Shown here piece after piece: positions 36,636 to 44,528 of a stretch of 64,000 nt of DNA (its first letter is position 1; the number at the start of each line of letters is the position of its first letter). Source of the stretch: Aequorivita xiaoshiensis (GTDB lineage Bacteria; Bacteroidota; Bacteroidia; Flavobacteriales; Flavobacteriaceae); contig NZ_JAIRBB010000002.1 of assembly GCF_022008395.1 (NCBI RefSeq), forward strand, positions 62,001 to 126,000, read 5' to 3'. Below the pieces are notes generated by a model, which was not told the DNA's origin, ran no database searches, and worked only from the letters and a program-made list of their open reading frames with translations. The translations under genes were made by a program, and so were the position numbers.

Positions 36636-37922
36636 ATGATTCAAAATCCCACAATTGCTGTTATTGGCCTTGGATATGTAGGTTTACCACTTGCTGCTGC
36701 CTTTGCTGAAAAATATAAAGTAATAGGTTTCGATATTAATGCAGAACGCATTTCGCAATTACAAAACGGAGAAGACCTTACATTAGAACTTTCTTCGGAA
36801 GCATTAAAAAACGTTTTATCCAAAAATGACGGCATTGGGTTAACAGTTACAGATAATCCAGCTGACATGGAAAGTGCAACTGTATATATTGTAACCGTAC
36901 CAACTCCAACAAATAAATACAATCAACCTGTTTTAATTCCTCTAGAGCGCGCAAGTGAAACAGTAGGGAAAATATTGAAAAAAGATGATGTGGTTATATA
37001 CGAGTCTACTGTATATCCAGGGGTTACAGAAGATATTTGTGTTCCTATTTTGGAAGAACATTCAGGATTGAAGTTCAATAAGGACTTTTACGCTGGTTAT
37101 TCTCCAGAACGTATTAATCCGGGAGATAAAGAACATACTGTAACTAAAATTATGAAAGTTACATCAGGTTCTACACCAGAATCAGCAAAATATATCGATG
37201 AGTTATACGCTTCTGTAATCACGGCTGGAACACATCTAGCATCGTCTATTAAGGTAGCGGAAGCTGCAAAAGTTATTGAAAACTCTCAACGTGATATCAA
37301 TATAGCATTCGTGAATGAGTTGTCTAAAATATTCCGTCTATTAGATATTAATACAAACGATGTTTTGGAAGCTGCAGGAACAAAATGGAATTTCTTAAAA
37401 TATAGTCCAGGTTTAGTTGGTGGGCATTGTATAGGTGTAGATCCATATTATCTAGCACAAAAGGCTCAAGAAGAAGGGTATAACCCTGAAATTATTCTAG
37501 CTGGACGTCGTATGAATGACGGAATGGGACAATATGTGGCTCAAGAAGTTGTAAAGCTTATGATTCGTAAAGAATGTAAAGTTAAAAACGGAAATATCTT
37601 AGTTATGGGTATAACGTTTAAAGAAAACTGTCCCGATATAAGAAATACTAAAGTTATAGACGTAATTACTGAATTAGAAAAATATAACTTAAATATTGAT
37701 GTTTACGATCCTTGGGCTAATCCAAGTGAAGTTGAAAAGGAATTTGGAATTTCAATGATAACTGATGCTTCTAAATTACAAAAAGATTATAACGCAGTTG
37801 TTGTAGCTGTTCCACATAATGAGTTTAGAAGTTTTGAAATTAAAAATCACATGTCTGAACCATGTGTGGTATTTGACGTAAAGTCTTTATATCCTAAAAA
37901 CACCGTTGACGGCACTTTATAA
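36636..37922 (+). CDS. Nucleotide-sugar dehydrogenase (UDP-HexNAc 6-dehydrogenase type)
   Basis: Oxidises a UDP-hexosamine to its uronic acid with two NAD. The 428 residues contain an N-terminal Rossmann motif (VIGLGYVGLPLAAAFAE), the central domain with SPERINPGDKEH, the catalytic Cys in GGHCIGVDPYYL, and a C-terminal UDP-binding domain (GITFKENCPDIRNTK). SPERINPGD and the length place it with TviB/WbpO-type UDP-GlcNAc or UDP-GalNAc dehydrogenases rather than UDP-glucose dehydrogenase. Its stop overlaps the next start (TAATG); the neighbour is the matching epimerase. Confidence 0.92.
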   Translation: MIQNPTIAVIGLGYVGLPLAAAFAEKYKVIGFDINAERISQLQNGEDLTLELSSEALKNVLSKNDGIGLTVTDNPADMESATVYIVTVPTPTNKYNQPVLIPLERASETVGKILKKDDVVIYESTVYPGVTEDICVPILEEHSGLKFNKDFYAGYSPERINPGDKEHTVTKIMKVTSGSTPESAKYIDELYASVITAGTHLASSIKVAEAAKVIENSQRDINIAFVNELSKIFRLLDINTNDVLEAAGTKWNFLKYSPGLVGGHCIGVDPYYLAQKAQEEGYNPEIILAGRRMNDGMGQYVAQEVVKLMIRKECKVKNGNILVMGITFKENCPDIRNTKVIDVITELEKYNLNIDVYDPWANPSEVEKEFGISMITDASKLQKDYNAVVVAVPHNEFRSFEIKNHMSEPCVVFDVKSLYPKNTVDGTL

Positions 37923-38905
37923 TGAAAGAAAACATATATCACAATAACGACTTATCTTCTTTTTCCTTTTTAGTTACTGGTGGTGCAGGATTTATAGGTT
38001 CGAACCTTGTAGCTTATTTGTTAGAGAATAACGCAAAAAAAGTACGTGTATTAGACAACCTTTCTACAGGTTCCTTAGATAATCTTGCAGAGTTTAATGA
38101 TGACTCTCGTTTTGAATTTCTTGAAGGAGATATCCGTGATTTACAAACCTGTAAAGATGCTATGGATGGGATAGATTACGTTTCTCATCAAGCTGCTCTA
38201 GGGTCTGTACCTCGTTCTATCAATGATCCTGTTACTTCCAATGAAGTAAATGTTTCAGGGTTTCTTAATATGTTGGTTGCTCAGAACGAAAGTAAGACAG
38301 TAAAGAGATTAGCTTATGCAGCCTCTAGTTCAACTTATGGTGATAGTAAATCATTACCCAAGATTGAAGATAACATAGGAAAACCACTTTCTCCGTATGC
38401 AGTTACTAAATTGGTAAATGAATTATACGCAGACGTTTTTTATAAAACCTATGGCACACCAACAATAGGGTTGAGATATTTTAATGTCTTTGGACCAAAA
38501 CAAAGTCCAACAGGCGCTTATGCAGCGGTAATTCCATTGTTTATGCAGGCATTAAAAGATGGGAAATCTCCAACTATGCACGGCGATGGTGAACAGACTC
38601 GTGACTTTACATTTGTTCAAAATGCTGTTCAAGCAAATGTTAGAGCATTTTTCGCTGAAGATAAAGCTGTAAACGAGGTTTTTAATATTGCATTTGGTGA
38701 AAGAACAAGCTTAAATCAATTATGGGATAAGCTGAAAAGTATTTCAGAAAAAGAAATTGAAGCAACTTATGGACCACCAAGAAGAGGGGATGTAAGAGAT
38801 TCTCTTGCTAATATTGAAAAAGCAAATAATTTAATGAATTACAAGCCTTTATATTCAGTTTCTGAAGGACTTAAAATTACGTGGGAAGCATTTATGAAGC
38901 AGTAA
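37922..38905 (+). CDS. NAD-dependent epimerase (UDP-GlcNAc 4-epimerase type)
   Basis: Extended short-chain dehydrogenase, 327 residues. NAD motif VTGGAGFIGSNLVAYL near 19-34; catalytic Ser/Thr in AASSSTYGDS and the YxxxK motif in SPYAVTKLVNELYADVF. The signature GLRYFNVFGPKQSP marks UDP-sugar 4-epimerases; homologues such as WbpP/TviC convert UDP-GlcNAc to UDP-GalNAc. It overlaps the dehydrogenase by one base, so together they probably supply a UDP-GalNAcA-type sugar. Confidence 0.9.
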   Translation: MKENIYHNNDLSSFSFLVTGGAGFIGSNLVAYLLENNAKKVRVLDNLSTGSLDNLAEFNDDSRFEFLEGDIRDLQTCKDAMDGIDYVSHQAALGSVPRSINDPVTSNEVNVSGFLNMLVAQNESKTVKRLAYAASSSTYGDSKSLPKIEDNIGKPLSPYAVTKLVNELYADVFYKTYGTPTIGLRYFNVFGPKQSPTGAYAAVIPLFMQALKDGKSPTMHGDGEQTRDFTFVQNAVQANVRAFFAEDKAVNEVFNIAFGERTSLNQLWDKLKSISEKEIEATYGPPRRGDVRDSLANIEKANNLMNYKPLYSVSEGLKITWEAFMKQ

Positions 38906-38934
38906 GTTTCTCACTCATTAAATGATAAAATATT

Positions 38935-38981
38935 AAAGCTCCAAATTTCAAAATTTATTGTTTTGAAACTTGGAGCTTTTA
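38935..38981. terminator. Bidirectional terminator
   Basis: A 19-bp stem with one mismatch (38935-38953 with 38961-38979) starts AAAGCTCC and ends GGAGCTTT. It separates the epimerase from the convergent msrB. Confidence 0.9.
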
Positions 38982-38999
38982 CTTTATAGCTATTTGTAT

Positions 39000-39404
39000 T
39001 TATTTCTTTTTAAAGTCTAATGAAAGTGAATTAACGCAGTATCGTTGACCTGTTGAAGTAGGGCCATCATTAAAAATATGTCCTAAATGGCTGCCACAAC
39101 TAGCACAGAGTATTTCCGTACGAATCATTCCGTGTGAAGTATCTTTTACGTATTCTATTGATCCTTCAATAGAATCGTCGAAAGAAGGCCAACCACAATT
39201 ACTTTCAAACTTATTGTTGCTTTCAAAAAGTGGGGTGTTACAAGCTCCACACACATAGGTTCCGTCTTCAAATGTCAGATTGTATTCCCCAGTTCGAGGA
39301 AATTCAGTCCCTTTTTCGCGTAGAATGTGATAGCGTTTGTCACCTAATTCTTTTCGCCATTCGGCTTCAGATTTACTAATTGGATATTTTTTTGAATCAC
39401 TCAT
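39000..39404 (-). CDS. msrB: Peptide-methionine (R)-S-oxide reductase, cytosolic
   Basis: Reduces the R form of methionine sulfoxide in proteins. The 134 residues form a bare MsrB domain with two zinc CxxC pairs (VCGACN and CASCGSHLGHIFNDGP) and the catalytic Cys in QRYCVNSLSLDF. There is no signal peptide, so it acts in the cytosol. Its ATG overlaps the stop of the lipoprotein MsrB by 8 bases (ATGAGTGA), implying coupled translation of a periplasmic and a cytosolic enzyme. Confidence 0.95.
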   Translation of the reverse strand: MSDSKKYPISKSEAEWRKELGDKRYHILREKGTEFPRTGEYNLTFEDGTYVCGACNTPLFESNNKFESNCGWPSFDDSIEGSIEYVKDTSHGMIRTEILCASCGSHLGHIFNDGPTSTGQRYCVNSLSLDFKKK

Positions 39405-39885
39405 CTTTTGGAATAAATTTTAATGCAACGCCGTTAATACAATGTCTTTTACCCGTGGTTTCTTTTGGACCATCATTAAACACATGACCTAAATGACCAC
39501 CGCAGGTAGCACAATGTTCTTCAACTCGTGTATAGCCTAGTTTTTTGTCGGTAGAAAAACCAACATTACCTTTTATTTCTCTATCAAAACTTGGCCAACC
39601 TGTACCACTATCAAATTTATGTTCGCTTTTAAAAACTGCTGTTCCGCAACCTGCACAAACATAAACACCTTCTTCATTGTTGTTGTTCAAGTCGCTAGAA
39701 AATGCACGTTCAGTAGCTTCTTGTCGCAAAACACTATATGCTAGGGGTGAAAGTTGAGCTTTCCATTCGGCATCGGTTTTTGTTACCTCAAACGGAATTT
39801 GTTGCTCCTCCTTACTTTTTTGAGCAGGTGAATTACAACTAATAAGTAATGAAGTCAATATTATTATTGAACTTAATAACTTCAT
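39397..39885 (-). CDS. msrB: Peptide-methionine (R)-S-oxide reductase, lipoprotein form
   Basis: Second MsrB of 162 residues from ATG 39885, with a lipoprotein signal (LTSLLISC) and a short linker. The catalytic domain has CAGCG, CATCGGHLGHVFNDGP and the catalytic Cys in KRHCINGVAL. It would repair envelope proteins. The frame allows a start at 39918, but ATG 39885 begins right after the preceding gene's stop and gives a normal lipoprotein signal (MKLLSSIIIL). Confidence 0.93.
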   Translation of the reverse strand: MKLLSSIIILTSLLISCNSPAQKSKEEQQIPFEVTKTDAEWKAQLSPLAYSVLRQEATERAFSSDLNNNNEEGVYVCAGCGTAVFKSEHKFDSGTGWPSFDREIKGNVGFSTDKKLGYTRVEEHCATCGGHLGHVFNDGPKETTGKRHCINGVALKFIPKDE

Positions 39886-39886
39886 C

Positions 39887-40414
39887 TTAAAATTCGATTT
39901 TTTCAACTTCAGAATCATCTATTTGCATAAGTTCTAATAAATCCTCCATCGATGGATTTGTTTTGGCAAACTCTGCAGGTACAACAGCAATTCGAAATGT
40001 TTGATTATCTAATACAGACCCATCGTTTAATGTAGAAAGGTCGAAATTACCCTCAATAATCATTTGGACATCTACAAATGTATTGGTAAAAATATACTGA
40101 ATTATATCACCATTGTTATAAAATATGTTTTGTGGTAAAGGGCTCCAAACATCAGCCATATTACCGCCACCAATTCCAGCTTGACCTTCATATCTATAAA
40201 CCAGAACTACATCACTTTCATAAACTGTAAAAGGAAATCCTATATATGGTGAACTAAATATGTTATTTCCATTTTCATATTGGAAATCCACGGTTGTTTC
40301 AAAAACTTGAGCCAAAAAGTCTTGTCCGTCTTGTCCTGGAGGTCCTGGATCGCCTTCACAAGAAGTAAATAAAATGGTTGAAGACAGTGCTAAAAAGAGA
40401 AGTAAATTTTTCAT
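39887..40414 (-). CDS. Flavobacterial lipoprotein with collagen-like GPPGQDG segment
   Basis: A 175-residue lipoprotein with signal and lipobox (LFTSCEGD) followed directly by a short collagen-like run GDPGPPGQDGQD. The remaining domain (FETTVDFQYENGNNIF, VLVYRYEGQ) is beta-rich and of unknown function. Such proteins are common in Flavobacteriaceae. It starts the operon with both MsrB genes: its stop is 1 base before the lipoprotein MsrB ATG. Confidence 0.75.
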   Translation of the reverse strand: MKNLLLFLALSSTILFTSCEGDPGPPGQDGQDFLAQVFETTVDFQYENGNNIFSSPYIGFPFTVYESDVVLVYRYEGQAGIGGGNMADVWSPLPQNIFYNNGDIIQYIFTNTFVDVQMIIEGNFDLSTLNDGSVLDNQTFRIAVVPAEFAKTNPSMEDLLELMQIDDSEVEKIEF

Positions 40415-40624
40415 AATGCTATATTTTAAGATTTCATATCAAAGTTTACAAAAGTCATTCCAACTTTATAAAGTCTATAAATATAAGGGCTTAAAACGTC
40501 TTCATATATTAAAGAAACAATAAAATTTTCATTTGTGGAACAATATTTGAATTTTAGAATTTTTTTATAATATTAATCAATTTTATATATCTAAATTTAA
40601 CTTTTTAACATAACACTTATATTT

Positions 40625-41443
40625 ATGATACTTAGAAAATCACTTATAACACTCTTATTAGGAGTAATGGTTGTTGCTTGTAGCACCAATCCATTTACAG
40701 GAAAGCAAACATTGGCTTTGGTTCCAAATTCGCAAATTTTACCAATGGCTTTTCAGCAATACGATCAGTTTTTATCTGAAAATAAAGTTGTTAAAGGTAC
40801 GGCAGATGCTAATATGGTTAAAAGTGTTGGTCAAAAAATGGCTGCGGCAGCAGAGCGTTATCTCAATGCAAATGGTTATGCAGGTTACCTAACAGATTAT
40901 CGTTGGGAATACAATCTTATTGAAAGTAAAGACGTAAATGCTTGGTGTATGCCTGGTGGTAAAATTGTAGTTTATACAGGTATTCTTCCTGTAACTAAAA
41001 CCGAAGCTGGACTTGCTGCAGTAATGGGGCACGAGGTTGCTCATGCCTTGGCAAACCACGGACAACAGCGTATGAGTGCTGCACAATTACAACAATTAGG
41101 AGCAGTAGCAGGAAATGTTGCCTTGGCTAATAACCCTGAAAATCAACAAATCTTTAATACCGCTTATGGTCTTGGAAGTAATTTGGGTGTAATGCTTCCT
41201 TTTAGTAGAAGTCACGAAACAGAAGCAGATCATATTGGATTGATATTAATGGCAATTGCTGGATACGAGCCTATGGCAGCTGCACAACTATGGGAGCGTA
41301 TGCAAGCGCAATCACAAGGAGCACCACCAGAATTTTTAAGCACTCACCCTGCTAGTACTACAAGAATTCAAAATATTAAAGGTTGGGCTGCAAGTGCAAA
41401 AGCAGAAGCCAGAAAATTTGGAGTTACAACTTTTAAAAATTAG
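40625..41443 (+). CDS. M48 family metallopeptidase lipoprotein
   Basis: Periplasmic zinc protease of 272 residues resembling LoiP/YcaL. The signal ends at a lipobox (VMVVAC), followed by STNPFTGKQTLALV, which is typical of this subfamily. Zinc ligands are His136 and His140 (HEVAHALANHG) and a downstream Glu in SHETEADHIGL. It probably performs outer-membrane protein quality control. It has its own terminator. Confidence 0.92.
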   Translation: MILRKSLITLLLGVMVVACSTNPFTGKQTLALVPNSQILPMAFQQYDQFLSENKVVKGTADANMVKSVGQKMAAAAERYLNANGYAGYLTDYRWEYNLIESKDVNAWCMPGGKIVVYTGILPVTKTEAGLAAVMGHEVAHALANHGQQRMSAAQLQQLGAVAGNVALANNPENQQIFNTAYGLGSNLGVMLPFSRSHETEADHIGLILMAIAGYEPMAAAQLWERMQAQSQGAPPEFLSTHPASTTRIQNIKGWAASAKAEARKFGVTTFKN

Positions 41444-41467
41444 TATTTAAAATATTTCAACTTAATT

Positions 41468-41495
41468 AAAATCCCGTTTGTAGCGGGATTTTTTT
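41468..41495 (+). terminator. Intrinsic terminator
   Basis: Stem AAATCCCG/CGGGATTT with a 7-base loop and T run after the M48 gene. Confidence 0.88.
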
Positions 41496-41534
41496 ATTAG
41501 TTTAGCGACTTATAAATTTAACCGAATATTTTTT

Positions 41535-42854
41535 ATGCCATATTTACCTAAAGGAAGTAAAAAACTTTTGAATGCTTGGGCATTTTATGATTGGGCTAAT
41601 TCGGTTTATAGTTTGGTAATTGCTTCGGCAATTTTTCCTATATACTACCAAGCATTATTTAAATCTGCTAATGTAGAGATTGTAAATGTTTTAGGAGGTG
41701 CTATCAGAAGCACTCCTTTAATTAGTTACACCACTGCAGCAGCATTTTTAGTTGTCGCTTTAATTTCACCCATACTTTCAGGAATTGCCGATTATGTAGG
41801 TAATAAGAAGAGCTTTATGAAATTTTTCTGTTATCTCGGGTCTGTTTCTTGCATGGGACTTTATTTTTTTAGTATTGAAAATATTTACATTAGCCTGCTG
41901 TTTTATTTCTTCGGACTAATTGGCTTTTGGGGAAGTTTAGTTTTCTACAATTCGTATTTGCCAGACGTTGCATTTCCTGAACAACAGGACAGAATTAGTG
42001 CTAGAGGATATTCAATGGGATATGTAGGAAGTGTTATTTTATTGCTTTTTAATTTGGCAATGGTAATGAAACCTGAGCTTTTTGGATTTGGAGAGGGCGG
42101 TGAAGCAAGTATGAAAGCTATGAAATGGTCTTTTGTAACTGTGGGGATTTGGTGGATTGTTTTCAGTCAATATTCCTTTTATTTTCTTCCTAAAGGTAAC
42201 AAAAGTGGAAAAAAGGTTAGTGCCCAAATATTTTTAAATGGATTTAAAGAATTAAAAGGTGTTTACAATTCCCTATCAGAAAATATTCAACTTAAAAGAT
42301 ATTTAGCGGCCTTCTTTGTTTATAGTATGGCGGTTCAAACAGTAATGTTAGTTGCCACGTATTTTGGAGAACAGGAAATAGCTTGGGGTGGAGATGATAA
42401 TAAAACAATGGGGTTGATTGTAAGTATTCTTATAATTCAATTGGTAGCAGTAGGTGGAGCTACATTAACCTCACGTGCTTCAGAAAAATATGGAAATATC
42501 TTTGTGTTAATTTCGATTAATATAATCTGGGTTTTTATTTGTGTTGTAGCCTTTTTCATAGAATCTCCGACACAGTTTTATGTTACGGCCGGAGTTGTAG
42601 GTTTGGTAATGGGAGGAATTCAGTCGTTATCTCGCTCTACATATTCAAAGTTTTTACCTGAAACAAAGGATACAACTTCATACTTTAGTTTTTATGATGT
42701 TGCTGAAAAAGTTGGTATCGTAATAGGAATGATGATATATGGTTTTATAGACCAAATAACTGGGAGTATGCGTAACTCAATTTTATTTTTAGTTTTATTT
42801 TTTATTACAGGAGTAATTTTACTCTTAAGAGTTCCAAGAAATAAAAACTTTTAA
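41535..42854 (+). CDS. MFS transporter, UMF1/Atg22-like
   Basis: Inner-membrane transporter of 439 residues with about twelve membrane segments. The start NAWAFYDWANSVYSLVIASAIFP is the family hallmark, followed by GIADYVGNKKSFMKFF and the second-half motif GGIQSLSRSTYSKFLPE. The UMF1 family resembles the yeast vacuolar amino acid exporter Atg22; the bacterial substrate is unknown. Confidence 0.9.
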   Translation: MPYLPKGSKKLLNAWAFYDWANSVYSLVIASAIFPIYYQALFKSANVEIVNVLGGAIRSTPLISYTTAAAFLVVALISPILSGIADYVGNKKSFMKFFCYLGSVSCMGLYFFSIENIYISLLFYFFGLIGFWGSLVFYNSYLPDVAFPEQQDRISARGYSMGYVGSVILLLFNLAMVMKPELFGFGEGGEASMKAMKWSFVTVGIWWIVFSQYSFYFLPKGNKSGKKVSAQIFLNGFKELKGVYNSLSENIQLKRYLAAFFVYSMAVQTVMLVATYFGEQEIAWGGDDNKTMGLIVSILIIQLVAVGGATLTSRASEKYGNIFVLISINIIWVFICVVAFFIESPTQFYVTAGVVGLVMGGIQSLSRSTYSKFLPETKDTTSYFSFYDVAEKVGIVIGMMIYGFIDQITGSMRNSILFLVLFFITGVILLLRVPRNKNF

Positions 42855-42866
42855 ACAATTTTTGTT

Positions 42867-42874
42867 TAAGTTTG
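42867..42874 (+). promoter_or_regulatory. -7 box TAAGTTTG
   Basis: TAnnTTTG match 30 bases before the DUF6252 lipoprotein ATG at 42904. It argues against the in-frame TTG start at 42862. Confidence 0.65.
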
Positions 42875-42903
42875 TCTCTATTATATTCCAAACAACCTAC
42901 CGG

Positions 42904-44289
42904 ATGAAGAAAATTAATTTTTTTAAAGTTGTACTTTTGGCATTACTTACTTTTCAATTTATTGCCTGTGAAGACGAGCCTCTAACTGGAGATTTTCCAC
43001 AAGATGATGATACAAACGCTGAAATAGGCCAATTTAAAGCTTTAGTGGATGGCAATCAATTTATAGCAGCCACTACAGACGCTTCATTGTCATCAGAAAA
43101 TGAATTGGTAATTACTGGAACAAAAGTTACTGGCGAAAAAATTAAACTTACAGTATTTAATGCTGCTGTAGGAGTTTTTGATTTAAGTGCAAATCAAAAC
43201 CTAGGGTCTTACTATGATACTTCTATAAATGAAAGGCCATTTAATTCATCATTAGCAAATGGTGGTTCTGGAGAAATTGAAATCACTGAAATAAATACTC
43301 AAGAGTTAACTATATCTGGAACTTTTAAATTTGTTGGGTTTAGAGTAAAAGTGGATAGTAATGGCGAAACAGTTTTAGATGGCAATGGAGATCCTGTTTT
43401 AGAAAGCATTGATATTACTAAAGGAACCTTTAATGCCATTCCTTATCTTGACGGCGGAAGTGGAAATGGTGGAAACGGCGGAAATCCATTAGATGAATTC
43501 TTCGCAAAAGTTGACGAAGTTGGGTTTATAGCTGATAGCATTTCTGTTACAGAACCTATTGTTGCAAATACTAGAATGCTTAAGATTGAAGCATTTAACG
43601 ATGAAGGAGCTTCTATACGAATAGACATACCAAAGTCCTTAGGAATAGGAACTCACAATATGGTGAATATATCAAACGGTACAGACTTAATTGGGCTTTA
43701 CAATGCTGGTGGTGGTTCAGAGTTTTTAACTTCAAACCCGGGAACACTAACAATCACAGAGTTTGATTTAGAGTTAGGTATTTTAAAGGCTAACTTCTCC
43801 TTTAGAGCAAATGACCCATTAGGACAAGTTGGTGATGAAGTGCTAGTTACTGAAGGTAGATTAACTGCTCATTTTGAAGGAGTGCCTGGGGGTAATAACT
43901 TATTTAAGGCAAAAATAGGAGATGCATCGTATAATCCTTTAGATATTGAGGTAACTACTGATGTTGTTAACCAATATCCTACAATAACCATTACTACAAA
44001 TATAGAAAGCCAACGTATGGTTTTAACCTTCCCTGCGACTATTTCAGAGGGTACTTATGCAATGGGTACAGAAGTAATTGAAGGAAATGAAATTGTTGGG
44101 ACTTATACTCCTGAAGTAGGTACATCAATAGATTTTATCTCAAATCCAGGTACGCTTACAATTACTAATTATAACTATCAAGAAAATACAATTCAGGGAA
44201 TTTTTACATTTAAAGCCAAGGACTTAAATGAAGTAGATCCTACAATCTACAATATTACTGAGGGTTCTTTCTATCTCGAATTAGAGTAA
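42904..44289 (+). CDS. DUF6252-type lipoprotein with three repeated domains
   Basis: A 461-residue lipoprotein with signal and lipobox (FQFIACED). The mature part holds three related domains: first starting FKALVDGNQFIAATT, second FFAKVDEVGFIAD, third LFKAKIGDASYNP. Each ends in a GTLTITEF- or GEIEITEI-type strand and an 'ISGTFKF' or 'IFTFKAKD' strand. A Gly/Asn linker (GGSGNGGNGGNP) separates domains 1 and 2. This matches DUF6252, normally a single domain. The role is unknown; probably an outer-membrane or surface binding protein. Confidence 0.78.
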   Translation: MKKINFFKVVLLALLTFQFIACEDEPLTGDFPQDDDTNAEIGQFKALVDGNQFIAATTDASLSSENELVITGTKVTGEKIKLTVFNAAVGVFDLSANQNLGSYYDTSINERPFNSSLANGGSGEIEITEINTQELTISGTFKFVGFRVKVDSNGETVLDGNGDPVLESIDITKGTFNAIPYLDGGSGNGGNGGNPLDEFFAKVDEVGFIADSISVTEPIVANTRMLKIEAFNDEGASIRIDIPKSLGIGTHNMVNISNGTDLIGLYNAGGGSEFLTSNPGTLTITEFDLELGILKANFSFRANDPLGQVGDEVLVTEGRLTAHFEGVPGGNNLFKAKIGDASYNPLDIEVTTDVVNQYPTITITTNIESQRMVLTFPATISEGTYAMGTEVIEGNEIVGTYTPEVGTSIDFISNPGTLTITNYNYQENTIQGIFTFKAKDLNEVDPTIYNITEGSFYLELE

Positions 44290-44308
44290 TTTCTACATAA
44301 TATTTTTT

Positions 44309-44345
44309 AAAAGTCGTTTTTATAATATTTAAAAACGACTTTTTT
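44309..44345 (+). terminator. Intrinsic terminator
   Basis: Perfect 14-bp stem (44309-44322 with 44330-44343) and T run after the DUF6252 lipoprotein gene. Confidence 0.9.
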
Positions 44346-44389
44346 ATTGGTGATTTTTGTGCTTGAACTTCTAAACTTATATCATAGAC

Positions 44390-44405
44390 TGGCACAACTC
44401 TTGAA
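44390..44405 (+). promoter_or_regulatory. Possible sigma-54-like site before lon
   Basis: TGGCAC-N5-TTGAA at 44390-44405 matches the sigma-54 -24 element and spacing, but the -12 element lacks its GC. The leader would be about 120 bases. Confidence 0.35.
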
Positions 44406-44484
44406 TTACTATAGGTGGAAGACTGGAGATAGTTTGATTTTCAGGGTTTTTACGCAAAAAAGTTAAAAAAAATCAATAATAAGA

Positions 44485-44513
44485 ATTGTGTTTGCTTTTA
44501 AAAGTGACACAAT
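44485..44513 (+). repeat. Inverted repeat just before lon
   Basis: ATTGTGT (44485-44491) and ACACAAT (44507-44513) flank the palindrome CTTTTAAAAG, ending 15 bases before the lon ATG. It may be an operator or a leader hairpin. A near-consensus -7 box TGTGTTTG overlaps it. Confidence 0.45.
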
Positions 44514-44528
44514 GTCCTAATACAATAT

